35,428 nucleotides of DNA from Mycobacterium sp. 852002-51163_SCH5372311 (lineage in GTDB: Bacteria > Actinomycetota > Actinomycetes > Mycobacteriales > Mycobacteriaceae): NCBI RefSeq assembly GCF_001667115.1, contig NZ_LZIJ01000083.1, forward strand, positions 1-35,428, given 5' to 3'. The translations under genes and the position numbers were made by a program. This document shows, in pieces, positions 9,551 through 17,934 of the stretch. The notes under the pieces are model-generated. The model did no database searches. It worked only from the letters and a program-made list of their open reading frames with translations, and had not been told where the DNA came from. Each line of letters opens with the position of its first letter. The first letter of the stretch is position 1.

Positions 9551-11041
9551 ATGGCGGCCGCCCGATCGCTGATAACCGACGATGCTGTTCCGCACCTGCA
9601 TCGCGACCTTTCCAACCGCCAGATCCAGCTGATCGCGATCGGCGGAACGATTGGCACCGGTCTGTTCCTGGGGTCCGGACGGACAATCTCCCACTCCGGC
9701 CCCGCCGTGCTGCTGGTGTACGGAATCATCGGGTTCTTCGTGTTCTTCGTGCTGCGCGCGATGGGCGAGCTGCTGCTGTCCAACTTGAACTACAAGTCCT
9801 TCGTCGACTTCGCGGCCGACCTGCTGGGACCCGCGGCGGGCTTCTTCACGGGCTGGTCGTACTGGTTCGCGTGGATCGTCACCGGTATCGCGGAAATTGT
9901 TGCGATCACCGGCTATTCGAAGTTCTGGTGGCCCGGCCTGCCGGCCTGGGTGCCCGCCCTGGTGACGGTCGGGCTGGTGCTGCTGTTCAATTTGTTCAGT
10001 GTGCGCAACTTCGGGGAGATCGAGTTCTGGTTCGCCTTGATCAAGCTCGCGGCGATCCTGGGCCTCATCGTCGTGGGTGCGATCCTGCTTGGGACCAATT
10101 TCGTTTCGCCACAAGGACATCGCGCGACGGTCGAAAACCTCTGGAACGACGGCGGCTTCTTCCCCACCGGGTTCATGGGCGTGGTCAGTGGATTCCAGAT
10201 CGCGTTCTTCGCGTTCGTCGGTGTGGAGCTTGTCGGCACCGCCGCGGCCGAGACTGCCAACCCCCGCCGCACGCTGCCGCGCGCGATCAATGCCGTGCCG
10301 CTGCGGGTGGCGATCTTTTACATCGGTGCGCTACTTGCGATCCTGGCCGTCGTCCCCTGGCGGCAGTTCGCGGGTGGGGAGTCGCCGTTCGTGACGATGT
10401 TCTCACTGGCCGGGCTTGGCGCCGCCGCGTCGATCGTCAACTTCGTGGTGATCACCTCGGCCGCCTCATCCGCGAACTCCGGCGTATTCTCTACCGGCCG
10501 AATGCTTTTCGGCCTGGCGGACGAAGGCAGCGCTCCGGCGCCCTTCCGTCGGCTCAACGGCGGCGGCGTGCCGGCGCTCGCGCTGCTTGTCACGGGGGCC
10601 CTGCTGCTGACCTCGATACCGCTGCTCTACCTGCAGGGTTCGGTGATGAGCGCGTTTACCCTGCTGACTACCATTTCGTCGCTGTTGTTCATGTTCGTCT
10701 GGGCGATGATCGTGGTCAGCTACCTGGTCTATCGCCGGCGCCACGCGCAACGTCACGCAGAGTCGATGTACCGGATGCCTGCGGGTGTGCCGATGTGTTG
10801 GTTGGTCCTTGTCTTCTTCGCGTTCGTCATCTGGACGCTGTGCACCGAAAGGGAAACCGCGATCGCGCTGGCATGGTTTCCGTTGTGGTTCGTCGTGCTG
10901 GCGGCCGGCTGGCTGATCGTGCGGCGGCGGCCCGGCCGCGCAGAGCAGTACCGTCTGTTCCAGGCCGAGATGAACCGGCCAGCCGACAATGTGGACTCCC
11001 TTCCAGCTGGTTCTCACCAGTCGCAACGTCCGGCAGAATGA
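9551..11041 (+). CDS. cycA: D-serine/D-alanine/glycine transporter CycA (APC family)
   Basis: Inner-membrane amino-acid:proton symporter for D-alanine, D-serine and glycine; the CycA family is also the entry route for D-cycloserine. It has 496 residues and about 12 membrane helices. The sequence follows E. coli CycA closely from LSNRQIQLIAIGGTIGTGLFLGSG through FFVLRAMGELLLSN, FAFVGVELVGTAAAE, VVITSAASSANSGVFSTGRMLFG and SYLVYRRR. ATG 9551 is chosen because the homologous part starts about 15 residues later and TACGGT (9537-9542) ends eight bases upstream; longer in-frame extensions only cover the previous gene. An oxidoreductase gene begins six bases after its stop, suggesting an operon. AnsP or GabP permeases are less likely. 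Confidence 0.88.
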   Translation: MAAARSLITDDAVPHLHRDLSNRQIQLIAIGGTIGTGLFLGSGRTISHSGPAVLLVYGIIGFFVFFVLRAMGELLLSNLNYKSFVDFAADLLGPAAGFFTGWSYWFAWIVTGIAEIVAITGYSKFWWPGLPAWVPALVTVGLVLLFNLFSVRNFGEIEFWFALIKLAAILGLIVVGAILLGTNFVSPQGHRATVENLWNDGGFFPTGFMGVVSGFQIAFFAFVGVELVGTAAAETANPRRTLPRAINAVPLRVAIFYIGALLAILAVVPWRQFAGGESPFVTMFSLAGLGAAASIVNFVVITSAASSANSGVFSTGRMLFGLADEGSAPAPFRRLNGGGVPALALLVTGALLLTSIPLLYLQGSVMSAFTLLTTISSLLFMFVWAMIVVSYLVYRRRHAQRHAESMYRMPAGVPMCWLVLVFFAFVIWTLCTERETAIALAWFPLWFVVLAAGWLIVRRRPGRAEQYRLFQAEMNRPADNVDSLPAGSHQSQRPAE

Positions 11042-11047
11042 TGGCCC

Positions 11048-12136
11048 GTGAGTGACACCGGTAGACCACGAAGCGGCGTCATCGGCGTAGGTATGGTCGG
11101 CACGGTCCACGCCCGCGCTGTGCACTGGGCCGGCGGCGAACTGACCGCCGTCGCCGCAAGCAATCCCGGACGCACCGGCGCCGCCTGCGAACGGCTCAAC
11201 GCGAAACGGCCCGCCACCGCCGAAGAGATTGTCTACGCCGACGACGTCGACGTCGTACACGTGTGCACACCCAACCATCTGCACCATGACGTGGTGCTGG
11301 CGGCGTTGGCCGCGGGAAAGCACGTTATTTGCGAAAAGCCTTTGGCCACAACTCTTGCCGACGCTCACGAACTCGCCCAGGCGGCAGCTCAAACGGACCG
11401 GGTCACCGCGGTGCCGTTCGTGTATCGCTCGTATGCCTCCGTGCGTGAGGCGCGGGACCGGATCGGCGAGATCTCTCCGTGGCTGATCCACGGCGGCTAT
11501 CTGCAGGATTTCAAGGCGTTGGCGCAGCCCGGCGGGTGGCGTTCCGATCCTGCCCGAGCGGGGGTCTCGCTGACGTTCGGCGACATCGGCTCGCACTGGT
11601 GCGACTTGATGGAATTCGTTACCGGACAGCGCATCACGGCGCTCAGCGCGGTGCAAGCCTCGACCGATGCGGTGAACCGACAGGACGGTGTGATGGTGCT
11701 TTTCCGCACTGACCACAACGCAGTCGGCAGCCTCATCGTCAGTCAGTCCTCACCCGGTCGTAAGAACAAGCTGTACTTCTCGTTCGACGGCCGGGTGAAC
11801 TCGGTGATGTTCGACCAGGAGCATCCCGACGAGCTGGTGATCGGTGGGCTGCGCGCGAACACTGTCGTCATTCGGGACGCTGCCGCGCTCTCGCCGGCCG
11901 CCGCCCGCTACTCGGTCTTGCCGGGCGGGCACCCTCAGGGTTATCAGGACTGTTTCAACCTGTTCGTGGCCGACGTCTATCGGGCGGTCCGCACCGGACA
12001 AGTGCCCGACGGATTGCCTACTTTCGTTGACGGGCTGCGCGCGGCGCGCATCGACGCGGCGGTAGCGGAATCCATTGCGAGCGGTGATTGGGTACCGGTG
12101 GCGCCGGCGGGCAGCGCTCGGAACGGTGCCGGGTAG
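11048..12136 (+). CDS. Gfo/Idh/MocA family NAD(P)-dependent oxidoreductase (first of two)
   Basis: Two-domain dehydrogenase family acting on sugars, inositols and related polyols. It has 362 residues from a GTG start. The Rossmann motif GVGMVG is at 13-18, and the family signature CEKPLATT carries the catalytic Lys97. HTPNHLH-type spacing (VCTPNHLHHDVV, 72-83) and a C-terminal beta-sheet domain with FGDIGSHWCDLMEFVTG (active-site His) complete the fold. It lies six bases after cycA and five before a second member of the family. The substrate cannot be deduced; a cofactor-recycling or epimerising pair is possible but unproven. Confidence 0.9.
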   Translation: MSDTGRPRSGVIGVGMVGTVHARAVHWAGGELTAVAASNPGRTGAACERLNAKRPATAEEIVYADDVDVVHVCTPNHLHHDVVLAALAAGKHVICEKPLATTLADAHELAQAAAQTDRVTAVPFVYRSYASVREARDRIGEISPWLIHGGYLQDFKALAQPGGWRSDPARAGVSLTFGDIGSHWCDLMEFVTGQRITALSAVQASTDAVNRQDGVMVLFRTDHNAVGSLIVSQSSPGRKNKLYFSFDGRVNSVMFDQEHPDELVIGGLRANTVVIRDAAALSPAAARYSVLPGGHPQGYQDCFNLFVADVYRAVRTGQVPDGLPTFVDGLRAARIDAAVAESIASGDWVPVAPAGSARNGAG

Positions 12137-12141
12137 GCGCG

Positions 12142-13158
12142 ATGACCACCTACTCCGCGATTCGCCTGGCCGTGATCGGGCTGGGCGGTATGGGGCGATT
12201 CCACCTCGATACGTTCCTGTCGTTGGCCCCGTGGGTGCAGGTGTGCGCGATCGCCGACCCGTACCGGCCGTTCGTCGATCGATGCCAAGCCTCGGCGCCG
12301 GGCGCGGAAACATTCGACGACCCGATCGAATGCCTGGACTCCGGTGGCGTCGACGCCGCCCTGGTGGCGACGGCGGATGCGACGCACCATGACATCGTGC
12401 GCGCCTGCATCGACCGCAGAATCCCGGTGCTGTGCGAAAAGCCTTTGACCACTTCGCCGCAACACTCGCTCGACCTCGTGCGCGCCGAGCAGCAGTATGG
12501 CAGCAAACTGGTCCAGGTCGGATTCATGCGACGATACGACGCCGGCTACGGGCAGATGAAGCGCACCCTGGCGGACGGTCAGGCCGGCACACCCATGCTG
12601 GTGCAGCATCGTAATCACAACCCGTCGGGCGCAATCGATTTCGACGTCACACAGCTGATCGCCAGCTCGGCGTCCCATGACATCGACCTCTTTCGCTGGC
12701 TCACCGAAGAGGAAGTTGCCGAAGTATCCTGCGCCGTCAAACACAGCCCTGACGGCGCGGCCGTCACCATCCTGCTCAACTTGCGGTCGGTGTCGGGCAT
12801 CCTGGGGCTCTCCGAAATAGGGCGCGGTCCCGGGCTGCGGTACGAGATCGGCTGCGACATCGTCGCCAGCGCCGGGTCGGTCAGTTTGGGGGTGCCGAGC
12901 CAACTCACCCGGGCCGTCGACGGAGCCGGCGCAGCCACATTCCTCCCAGACGACTGGATCGCCCGTTTCGGTGCCGCCTATCGCGCTCAAAACGTCGACT
13001 GGGCAACGTCCTTGGCGCGTAGCACGCTCACCGGACCCTCGGCCTACGACGGGTACGCCAACAATGCGGTGGTGCATGCCGCACTTCAGTCGCTCGAAAC
13101 GGGTCAGACCGTCGTTGTCGAACTGGTCCCGCCCAGCTCACCGCACACCGACCGCTGA
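12142..13158 (+). CDS. Gfo/Idh/MocA family oxidoreductase (second of two, inositol-dehydrogenase-like)
   Basis: NAD(P)-dependent dehydrogenase of 338 residues. The Rossmann motif GLGGMG is at 13-18 and CEKPLTTSPQHS has the catalytic Lys100. QVGFMRRYDAGY and SSASHDIDLFRWLTEEE are characteristic of the inositol 2-dehydrogenase branch (substrate-binding Asp/His). ATG 12142 is five bases after the stop of the previous gene, and the Rossmann fold starts immediately, so the longer in-frame start inside the upstream gene is rejected. Its last 55 bases overlap the convergent acyltransferase gene. Confidence 0.9.
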   Translation: MTTYSAIRLAVIGLGGMGRFHLDTFLSLAPWVQVCAIADPYRPFVDRCQASAPGAETFDDPIECLDSGGVDAALVATADATHHDIVRACIDRRIPVLCEKPLTTSPQHSLDLVRAEQQYGSKLVQVGFMRRYDAGYGQMKRTLADGQAGTPMLVQHRNHNPSGAIDFDVTQLIASSASHDIDLFRWLTEEEVAEVSCAVKHSPDGAAVTILLNLRSVSGILGLSEIGRGPGLRYEIGCDIVASAGSVSLGVPSQLTRAVDGAGAATFLPDDWIARFGAAYRAQNVDWATSLARSTLTGPSAYDGYANNAVVHAALQSLETGQTVVVELVPPSSPHTDR

Positions 13159-14462
13159 GAACGCTTCTCGCTGGCCAGTGCCCGCGCGGTCACCAGCGCG
13201 GTCGTCATCACGGCGACGCAGACGAGTCCGTCGTCTTTGAGGCCCCACTTCACCGCGGCCAGCGTCGCGGCCCCGGCTATGCACAGCAGCGCGCCGACCG
13301 CGCCGCCCCGCCAGACCGATGTGACGGTGCCGACGCCGTCCCATCCCGGCAGCGGGTTGTTTTCCAGGGGCCGCAGCGCCACGAACAGCAACGCCACGAT
13401 GCCTGCCATGATGAGAAGCTGCTCGATGCTGATACCCAGGAAATCTGGCCGGCCGGGATAGCGGGGACGCCCGAATCCGTCGAAAAGCAGGTGCACGCCC
13501 AGCAGCGCCGGCATATGCCAGAGGTACAGGGTCATGGCTCCGGAGTTGCCGATCGCGGTACACCACCACACGCGCGGACGCTGCGCCCATCGGCCGATCG
13601 CCGGGGCCGCCACGATGGCCAGCGCGCTCAAGATGATCGCGTGCCCAGCCAGCAGCAGTGACGGTGGGGTCATGTTGGGAAGACGTTGACCCTCGATGCC
13701 CACCAAACTCAGTTCATAAGGGCCCCAGCGCAACAGCGCGACGTTGACAGCGAACAATGCCGCAGCCGTGCCGAGCGCCGCGCGCCCGGTGAGCAACTGG
13801 CGTCGGTAGGCCACACCGAACATGGCGGGGATGAGCCAGACCGCGAGGTTGAGATAACCCAGCGGTGCCGCTACGGCCCAGTGCAACCGGACGGCATCGA
13901 CTACCGCGACGCCTCCGTAGACCGCCGCCACCCCTAGCGCGAAGCGCGTGGCGGAGGTGATCCGCCACATCGCCGGCATCGCGGCCAGGACCAGCACATA
14001 GGCGCCGAGAAACCACAGCAGCTGAATGCTGATTCCGGCAATGGGCTCGTAAACATGTTGGGGCAGAACGGGATACAACAGGGTCAGTGCGACGGCCCAA
14101 AACCCCAGGTAGTAGAACACCGGCCGAAAGAGCCTGGTGCAGCGCTTCATCAACCATCCGCCCCAGTTGGTGCCGGGCCGCCAGGACGATACGCAGGCGG
14201 CCGCGCCGGCGAAGAAGAACAGCGGCATGATCTGGAAAACCCAAGTCATCGCCTGAAACACGGTTGACGTGGTGAGCAGGTTGTCCCAGATGAACACGCC
14301 GTTGCGGATGACGCTGATCGCCATCACCGTGTGGCCGAACACCACCCCGAGCAGGCCGGTGATGCGGATGACGTCGATGGCTCGGTCGCGGTCGGCCGGG
14401 GTGCGGGCGTCCAGGTCGGCGGGGCTGGGAAAGCCCGTGCGAGGTCTCTGTTGTGTGGTCAC
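13104..14462 (-). CDS. Acyltransferase-3 family integral membrane protein
   Basis: Membrane acyltransferase of the OafA/NolL type, which typically O-acylates polysaccharides or glycolipids. The 452 residues contain about ten hydrophobic helices. The family's N-terminal signature is visible at 28-48 (DVIRITGLLGVVFGHTV, with the conserved His), followed by PLFFFAGAAACVSSWRP (compare FFxxSGF), LLWFLGAYVL and YLWHMPAL (conserved His) near 315. GTG 14462 has the hexamer GATGCT (14469-14474, minus strand) exactly six bases upstream. The C-terminal ~19 codons overlap the convergent oxidoreductase gene. The acceptor is unknown. Confidence 0.88.
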   Translation of the reverse strand: MTTQQRPRTGFPSPADLDARTPADRDRAIDVIRITGLLGVVFGHTVMAISVIRNGVFIWDNLLTTSTVFQAMTWVFQIMPLFFFAGAAACVSSWRPGTNWGGWLMKRCTRLFRPVFYYLGFWAVALTLLYPVLPQHVYEPIAGISIQLLWFLGAYVLVLAAMPAMWRITSATRFALGVAAVYGGVAVVDAVRLHWAVAAPLGYLNLAVWLIPAMFGVAYRRQLLTGRAALGTAAALFAVNVALLRWGPYELSLVGIEGQRLPNMTPPSLLLAGHAIILSALAIVAAPAIGRWAQRPRVWWCTAIGNSGAMTLYLWHMPALLGVHLLFDGFGRPRYPGRPDFLGISIEQLLIMAGIVALLFVALRPLENNPLPGWDGVGTVTSVWRGGAVGALLCIAGAATLAAVKWGLKDDGLVCVAVMTTALVTARALASEKRSQRSVCGELGGTSSTTTV

Positions 14463-14635
14463 CCGGACAGCATCACTGCTCGGGGCGCGCCGAAGCCTGC
14501 GTAGTTCTACCTGTTCAGCTGCGTAGCGCTACTCGATCTGCTGCGCTTTTTGGGATCGGTAGCTGACGGCGGGTTCTGTACTGGCAACAACGACGACGCC
14601 AACGTGGCGACGCCAACCAAAGGGAGAAAGCGAAC

Positions 14636-14890
14636 ATGAAAATCTTGCCTGCCAGCATCGAAGACCAGATCAGCCGCGTCGACCGGCAGCGCAGCCTGTA
14701 CATCGGCGTCAGCTCCGCCGTGCTCGCGGCATGGAGCGTCTTCAGGTTGTTCTGGCTGGTCTACGTCGCGACGACATTCGGCGTGTTCTTCGGAGCGGTG
14801 GTTTTCCAGTTCGTGCTGTGGAGCGTGATCGGTGCCGCCGCGGTGGTCTCTGCCGTCGGCTTCCTGACCCGGTACAACAGAGGATCTTGA
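14636..14890 (+). CDS. Small two-helix membrane protein, function unknown
   Basis: The 84 residues have a short charged N-terminus (EDQISRVDRQR) and two hydrophobic helices (about 22-47 and 50-77), ending TRYNRGS. The ribosome binding site AGGGAGAAAG (14621-14630) is well placed before ATG 14636. The protein has no recognised domain. A hairpin of the dispersed family follows ten bases after the stop. Neighbours give no functional hint. Confidence 0.75.
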   Translation: MKILPASIEDQISRVDRQRSLYIGVSSAVLAAWSVFRLFWLVYVATTFGVFFGAVVFQFVLWSVIGAAAVVSAVGFLTRYNRGS

Positions 14891-14900
14891 CTCCTGGTGC

Positions 14901-14950
14901 CGAGCAGACGCAAAAGCTCCCGAAAACAGCAGTTTTCGGGAGCTTTTCGG
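14901..14950 (+). terminator. Dispersed hairpin family, copy B (right outer arm degraded), probable terminator
   Basis: CGAGCAGACGC is followed by a perfect 16-bp stem, AAAAGCTCCCGAAAAC (14912-14927) pairing with 14932-14947 around the loop AGCA, ending in TTTT. The outer right arm reads CGGCTTGTCG instead of GCGTCTGCTCG. It begins ten bases after the stop of the small membrane protein gene. Confidence 0.85.
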
Positions 14951-15050
14951 CTTGTCGCAAAATTGGCGCCGTTGGCCCTAAGCCAGAAGTCTTGCGTGGC
15001 GATCGGCGCCCTCGCCAGTCCCGCCCGCACTGTCTTTTCTGGACGGGGGA

Positions 15051-15078
15051 TCAGTACACACTGCGCAGTGTGTACTGA
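15051..15078. repeat. 28-bp perfect palindrome
   Basis: TCAGTACACACTGC (15051-15064) is followed directly by its exact reverse complement (15065-15078) with no loop. It lies between two convergent genes, not in a promoter. Its right half runs into the tandem units that start at 15068. Confidence 0.9.
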
Positions 15079-15107
15079 CGGCTTTCGGTGTGTACTGACG
15101 GCTTTCG
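15068..15107 (+). repeat. 20-bp tandem repeat, two identical units
   Basis: The unit at 15068-15087 (GTGTGTACTGACGGCTTTCG) is repeated exactly at 15088-15107. The segment CGGCTTTCGGTGTG (15079-15092) can pair with CACACCCAAAGCCG (15153-15166) with one mismatch, linking it to the inverted set downstream. Confidence 0.9.
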
Positions 15108-15157
15108 GCGTGAGCGTAGGGCGGGGATCGGCGCGAATTTCCGCCCAGGCCGCACAC

Positions 15158-15197
15158 CCAAAGCCGAGGATTCACATCCAAAGCCGAAGATTCACAC
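15158..15197 (-). repeat. 20-bp tandem repeat, two near-identical units, inverted relative to the previous pair
   Basis: CCAAAGCCGAGGATTCACAT (15158-15177) and CCAAAGCCGAAGATTCACAC (15178-15197) agree at 18 of 20 positions. On the minus strand each reads TGTG...TCGGCTTTGG, echoing the plus-strand TGTG...CGGCTTTCGG units. The region ends about 30 bases before the stop of the M48 protease gene. Confidence 0.85.
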
Positions 15198-15228
15198 TGA
15201 ATCTCCCCGGAGAATCCGGAGACTTCGC

Positions 15229-16284
15229 TTACGTCGTGTTGCGCCACTCGGTGATCTTGCGGCCCAACGAATCTGCGGCATGCGTTGCTGCCCGTCCCAC
15301 GCCGTCGACGATGCCGCCGACGCCGTCGCGGATGCCTTTGATCAGCGGGTCCTCGGACTGGTCGAAGCCATCTTTGTAATGGCGGGCGGCCTCGCCCAGG
15401 TCGTCGGAGAATTTGGCCTTGTCGTCGTCTTCACGACGCGGGTAGTCACCCGACATCACCTTGCCGTAGCCGCCGGTGTCCACCCACTTGGTCAACGCGG
15501 CGGCCCGCAGCACCGAGAACGGGTGAGACTGCAACTCCAGGTTGAGTAGCTTGAGCACCCCGTCGCGCATGTCGCCGGACCGGTCGTATTCGGCGGCTTG
15601 GGCCAAGAAGGCCTCCGAGTCGAGCTTGTCCAGCCGGCTTCCGCCGGCCAGCTTCATCTCCACCCGGATAGCGGTGTCCAGATCCTGGCCGCACAGCAGG
15701 CCGGCGCGGTCGCCGGACAGCTCGGATTTTCGTTGCCACTCCAGCAGGGCGGCAACGATCGCGCGCAGCGCCCATCCGCCGATGGGCATGAAGCCGAATG
15801 ACCGCGCCAGCCGCATCAGATGCATCATCATCGTGCGGTATACGGCATGACCGGACAGCGCATGTCCAAGCTCGTGGCCCACCACGAACCGCATCTCCTC
15901 GTGCGTCATCAGGTCGTACAGCCCCGAGGTGATCACGATGAACGGTTGCTCCATGCCGAGCGTGTAGGCGTTGGCGTCCGGTGACTGGACGACGTAGAGC
16001 TCGGGTTTGGCCGGCGCGTCCAGCACGTCTACGCACTCGTCGAGCAGCGCGTCGACGTCGGCGAACTGGCGCGGCCCGACGCGTGCCGCACTGGCCAGGT
16101 AGAGCAGTCGGTGCTGGCGTTCCCTCAGCATCCCGGACATCAGCTTGAGTATCTGGTCGAAGCCCTTGAGACGGCGCAGCGCGGACAGCGCGGTGCGGTC
16201 GGCGGGATGCTCCCATGCGCGTGAACTGATCCCCGGGAACAGGGTGCGGGTCGTGGCGGGTGGCGAAGACATGGCTCGGTCCAT
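15229..16284 (-). CDS. M48-family zinc metalloprotease
   Basis: The 351-residue protein has the zinc motif HELGH at 137-141 and the third ligand region SELSGDRAG (Glu188, Asp192), as in M48 (HtpX/Oma1-like) peptidases. The preceding stretch NAYTLGMEQPFIVITSGL is the substrate-edge strand of the family. No clear transmembrane helix is seen except a modest hydrophobic stretch (FMPIGGWALRAIVAALL, about 165-181), so it may be peripheral or cytosolic. The C-terminal 70 residues (SDDLGEAARHYKDGF, GIVDGVGRAATHAAD) are helical and amphipathic. An ATG at 16272 would shorten it by four residues. It is divergent from the aldehyde dehydrogenase gene. Confidence 0.9.
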   Translation of the reverse strand: MDRAMSSPPATTRTLFPGISSRAWEHPADRTALSALRRLKGFDQILKLMSGMLRERQHRLLYLASAARVGPRQFADVDALLDECVDVLDAPAKPELYVVQSPDANAYTLGMEQPFIVITSGLYDLMTHEEMRFVVGHELGHALSGHAVYRTMMMHLMRLARSFGFMPIGGWALRAIVAALLEWQRKSELSGDRAGLLCGQDLDTAIRVEMKLAGGSRLDKLDSEAFLAQAAEYDRSGDMRDGVLKLLNLELQSHPFSVLRAAALTKWVDTGGYGKVMSGDYPRREDDDKAKFSDDLGEAARHYKDGFDQSEDPLIKGIRDGVGGIVDGVGRAATHAADSLGRKITEWRNTT

Positions 16285-16377
16285 TCGATCGTCAGATCTT
16301 CAGCATAGGTCGGTCCGCGGGGCAGATACCGCACCAAAACCGGCTGCGGACAAGCGCTTGACCGCGCGACCCCCCCA

Positions 16378-16399
16378 ATGCTAAGCAAGTGCTCAGCAT
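16378..16399. promoter_or_regulatory. TetR-type operator palindrome before the aldehyde dehydrogenase gene
   Basis: ATGCTAAGCA (16378-16387) and TGCTCAGCAT (16390-16399) form an inverted repeat with one mismatch around AG. Size and sequence style (AGCAAGTGCT centre) fit TetR-family operators. It overlaps a possible -10 (CAGCAT, 16394-16399), so binding should repress. No TetR gene is present in this window. Confidence 0.6.
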
Positions 16400-16431
16400 T
16401 CCCGATGAAGCCAGTCAGAAAGGGATCGACG

Positions 16432-17886
16432 GTGACGTTGCAGACGGTTTTGGACGAGATTCGCAAACGCCCAGGCACCGGAGACGTCATCCCGGTCATC
16501 GATCCCGCCACGGAAGAGCCGATCACCGAATTCACCGACTGTGGCGCTGCAGCCGTCGACGATGCCGTCGCGCGGGCCAGGGCGTCGTTCGAGTCGGGCG
16601 TGTGGGCCGGGCTGCCCGGGCGCGAGCGGGCCAAGGTCATGTGGCGCATCGCGGACCTGATAGATCAGCATGCCGACGAACTCGCCCAGCTCGATTCGCT
16701 CAACACCGGCATGCCGTTGATGCAGGCGCAGCTCAACGTGCCCACCTGCTCGGAGTTCTTCCGTTATTACGCCGGATGGTGCAGCAAGATTCGTGGCGAC
16801 GCATACGACGTCAAGACCAGCGGTATCGCGTCGGACACGTATGTGGACATGCACGCCTACACCCTGAAGGAACCGTATGGCGTGGTGGGGCTGATCTTCC
16901 CGTGGAACGGTCCGATCTTCAACGCCAGCGCAAAGCTCGCGCCGGCGCTGGCCGCGGGGTGCAGCAGCGTCGTCAAACCCGCTGAGGAAACGCCACTTTC
17001 GGCTCTGCTGCTGGACAAGATCATCGCCGAAGCCGGTGTTCCGGAAGGCGTCGTCAACCTCCTGACCGGCTACGGCCACACCGCCGGCGCGGCGATCACC
17101 GCCCATCCCGGCGTCGAGAAGGTCGCCTTCACCGGATCGACCGAGGTGGGCAAGGAGATCGTGCGGGCATCCGCGGGCAATCTGAAGAAGGTCATGCTCG
17201 AACTCGGCGGCAAGTCGCCGGTGCTGATCTACGACGACGCCGATCTGCGCAAGGCCGTACCCATGGCCGCGATGGGTATCTTCGTGCACTCTGGTCAGGG
17301 CTGCGTGTGCGGGTCGCGTGTCTTCGTGCAGCGCGGCGTGTACGACCAGGTGGTGGAAGGCATTGCGCTGGTCGCGAATTCGATCAAGCTGGGCGGTCCA
17401 CAGGAAGAGGGCTGCGTAAGCGGCCCGCTGATCAGCGCCAAGCAGCTCACCCGAGTCATGGGTTTCATCGACGAAGGCAAGAACGAAGGCGTCGAGGTGG
17501 TCACCGGCGGACACCGGCTCGACCGCAAGGGCTACTTCGTCCACCCGACCGTGCTCACCAACGTCGACCGCGGCATGCGGCTGTATCAGCAGGAGATCTT
17601 CGGGCCCGTCGTCACCGTCCTGCCATTCGACGACGACGACGAGGCCGTGGCCATGGCCAACGACACCACCTACGGCCTGGCCGCCACCGCCTGGACGAAC
17701 AACCTGAGCCGGGCACACCGGCTGGCGAAGCGATTGGACGCCGGAACGGTCACGCTGAACTGCCAGTTGGTCTTCGATCACGCGGTGCCTTTCGGGGGCT
17801 ACAAGCAGTCCGGCTGGGGTCACGAGTTCGGCTGGGAGGGCGTCGACGCCTACTTGAAAACCAAGTCGGTGTGGGCCCAGCTCTGA
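16432..17886 (+). CDS. NAD(P)-dependent aldehyde dehydrogenase
   Basis: Oxidises aldehydes to carboxylic acids. The 484 residues comprise the NAD-binding part (IFPWNGPIFNASAKLAPALAAG, VVKPAEETPLSALLL, FTGSTEVGKEI) and the catalytic domain with general base Glu257 (LELGGKSP) and nucleophile Cys291 (GQGCVCGSR, aligned with Cys302 of ALDH2). The C-terminal stretch includes EIFGPVVTVLPFDD and PFGGYKQSGWGHEFG, as in phenylacetaldehyde/betaine-type enzymes. GTG 16432 is chosen for AAAGGGA at 16419-16425; an ATG at 16405 is possible. Controlled, by inference, through the palindrome at 16378. The specific substrate is not apparent. Confidence 0.93.
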   Translation: MTLQTVLDEIRKRPGTGDVIPVIDPATEEPITEFTDCGAAAVDDAVARARASFESGVWAGLPGRERAKVMWRIADLIDQHADELAQLDSLNTGMPLMQAQLNVPTCSEFFRYYAGWCSKIRGDAYDVKTSGIASDTYVDMHAYTLKEPYGVVGLIFPWNGPIFNASAKLAPALAAGCSSVVKPAEETPLSALLLDKIIAEAGVPEGVVNLLTGYGHTAGAAITAHPGVEKVAFTGSTEVGKEIVRASAGNLKKVMLELGGKSPVLIYDDADLRKAVPMAAMGIFVHSGQGCVCGSRVFVQRGVYDQVVEGIALVANSIKLGGPQEEGCVSGPLISAKQLTRVMGFIDEGKNEGVEVVTGGHRLDRKGYFVHPTVLTNVDRGMRLYQQEIFGPVVTVLPFDDDDEAVAMANDTTYGLAATAWTNNLSRAHRLAKRLDAGTVTLNCQLVFDHAVPFGGYKQSGWGHEFGWEGVDAYLKTKSVWAQL

Positions 17887-17934
17887 GTTCGCGTTTTCAC
17901 GCCGCACGGCCCCGGCTGCTATGGTGCTTTGCTT

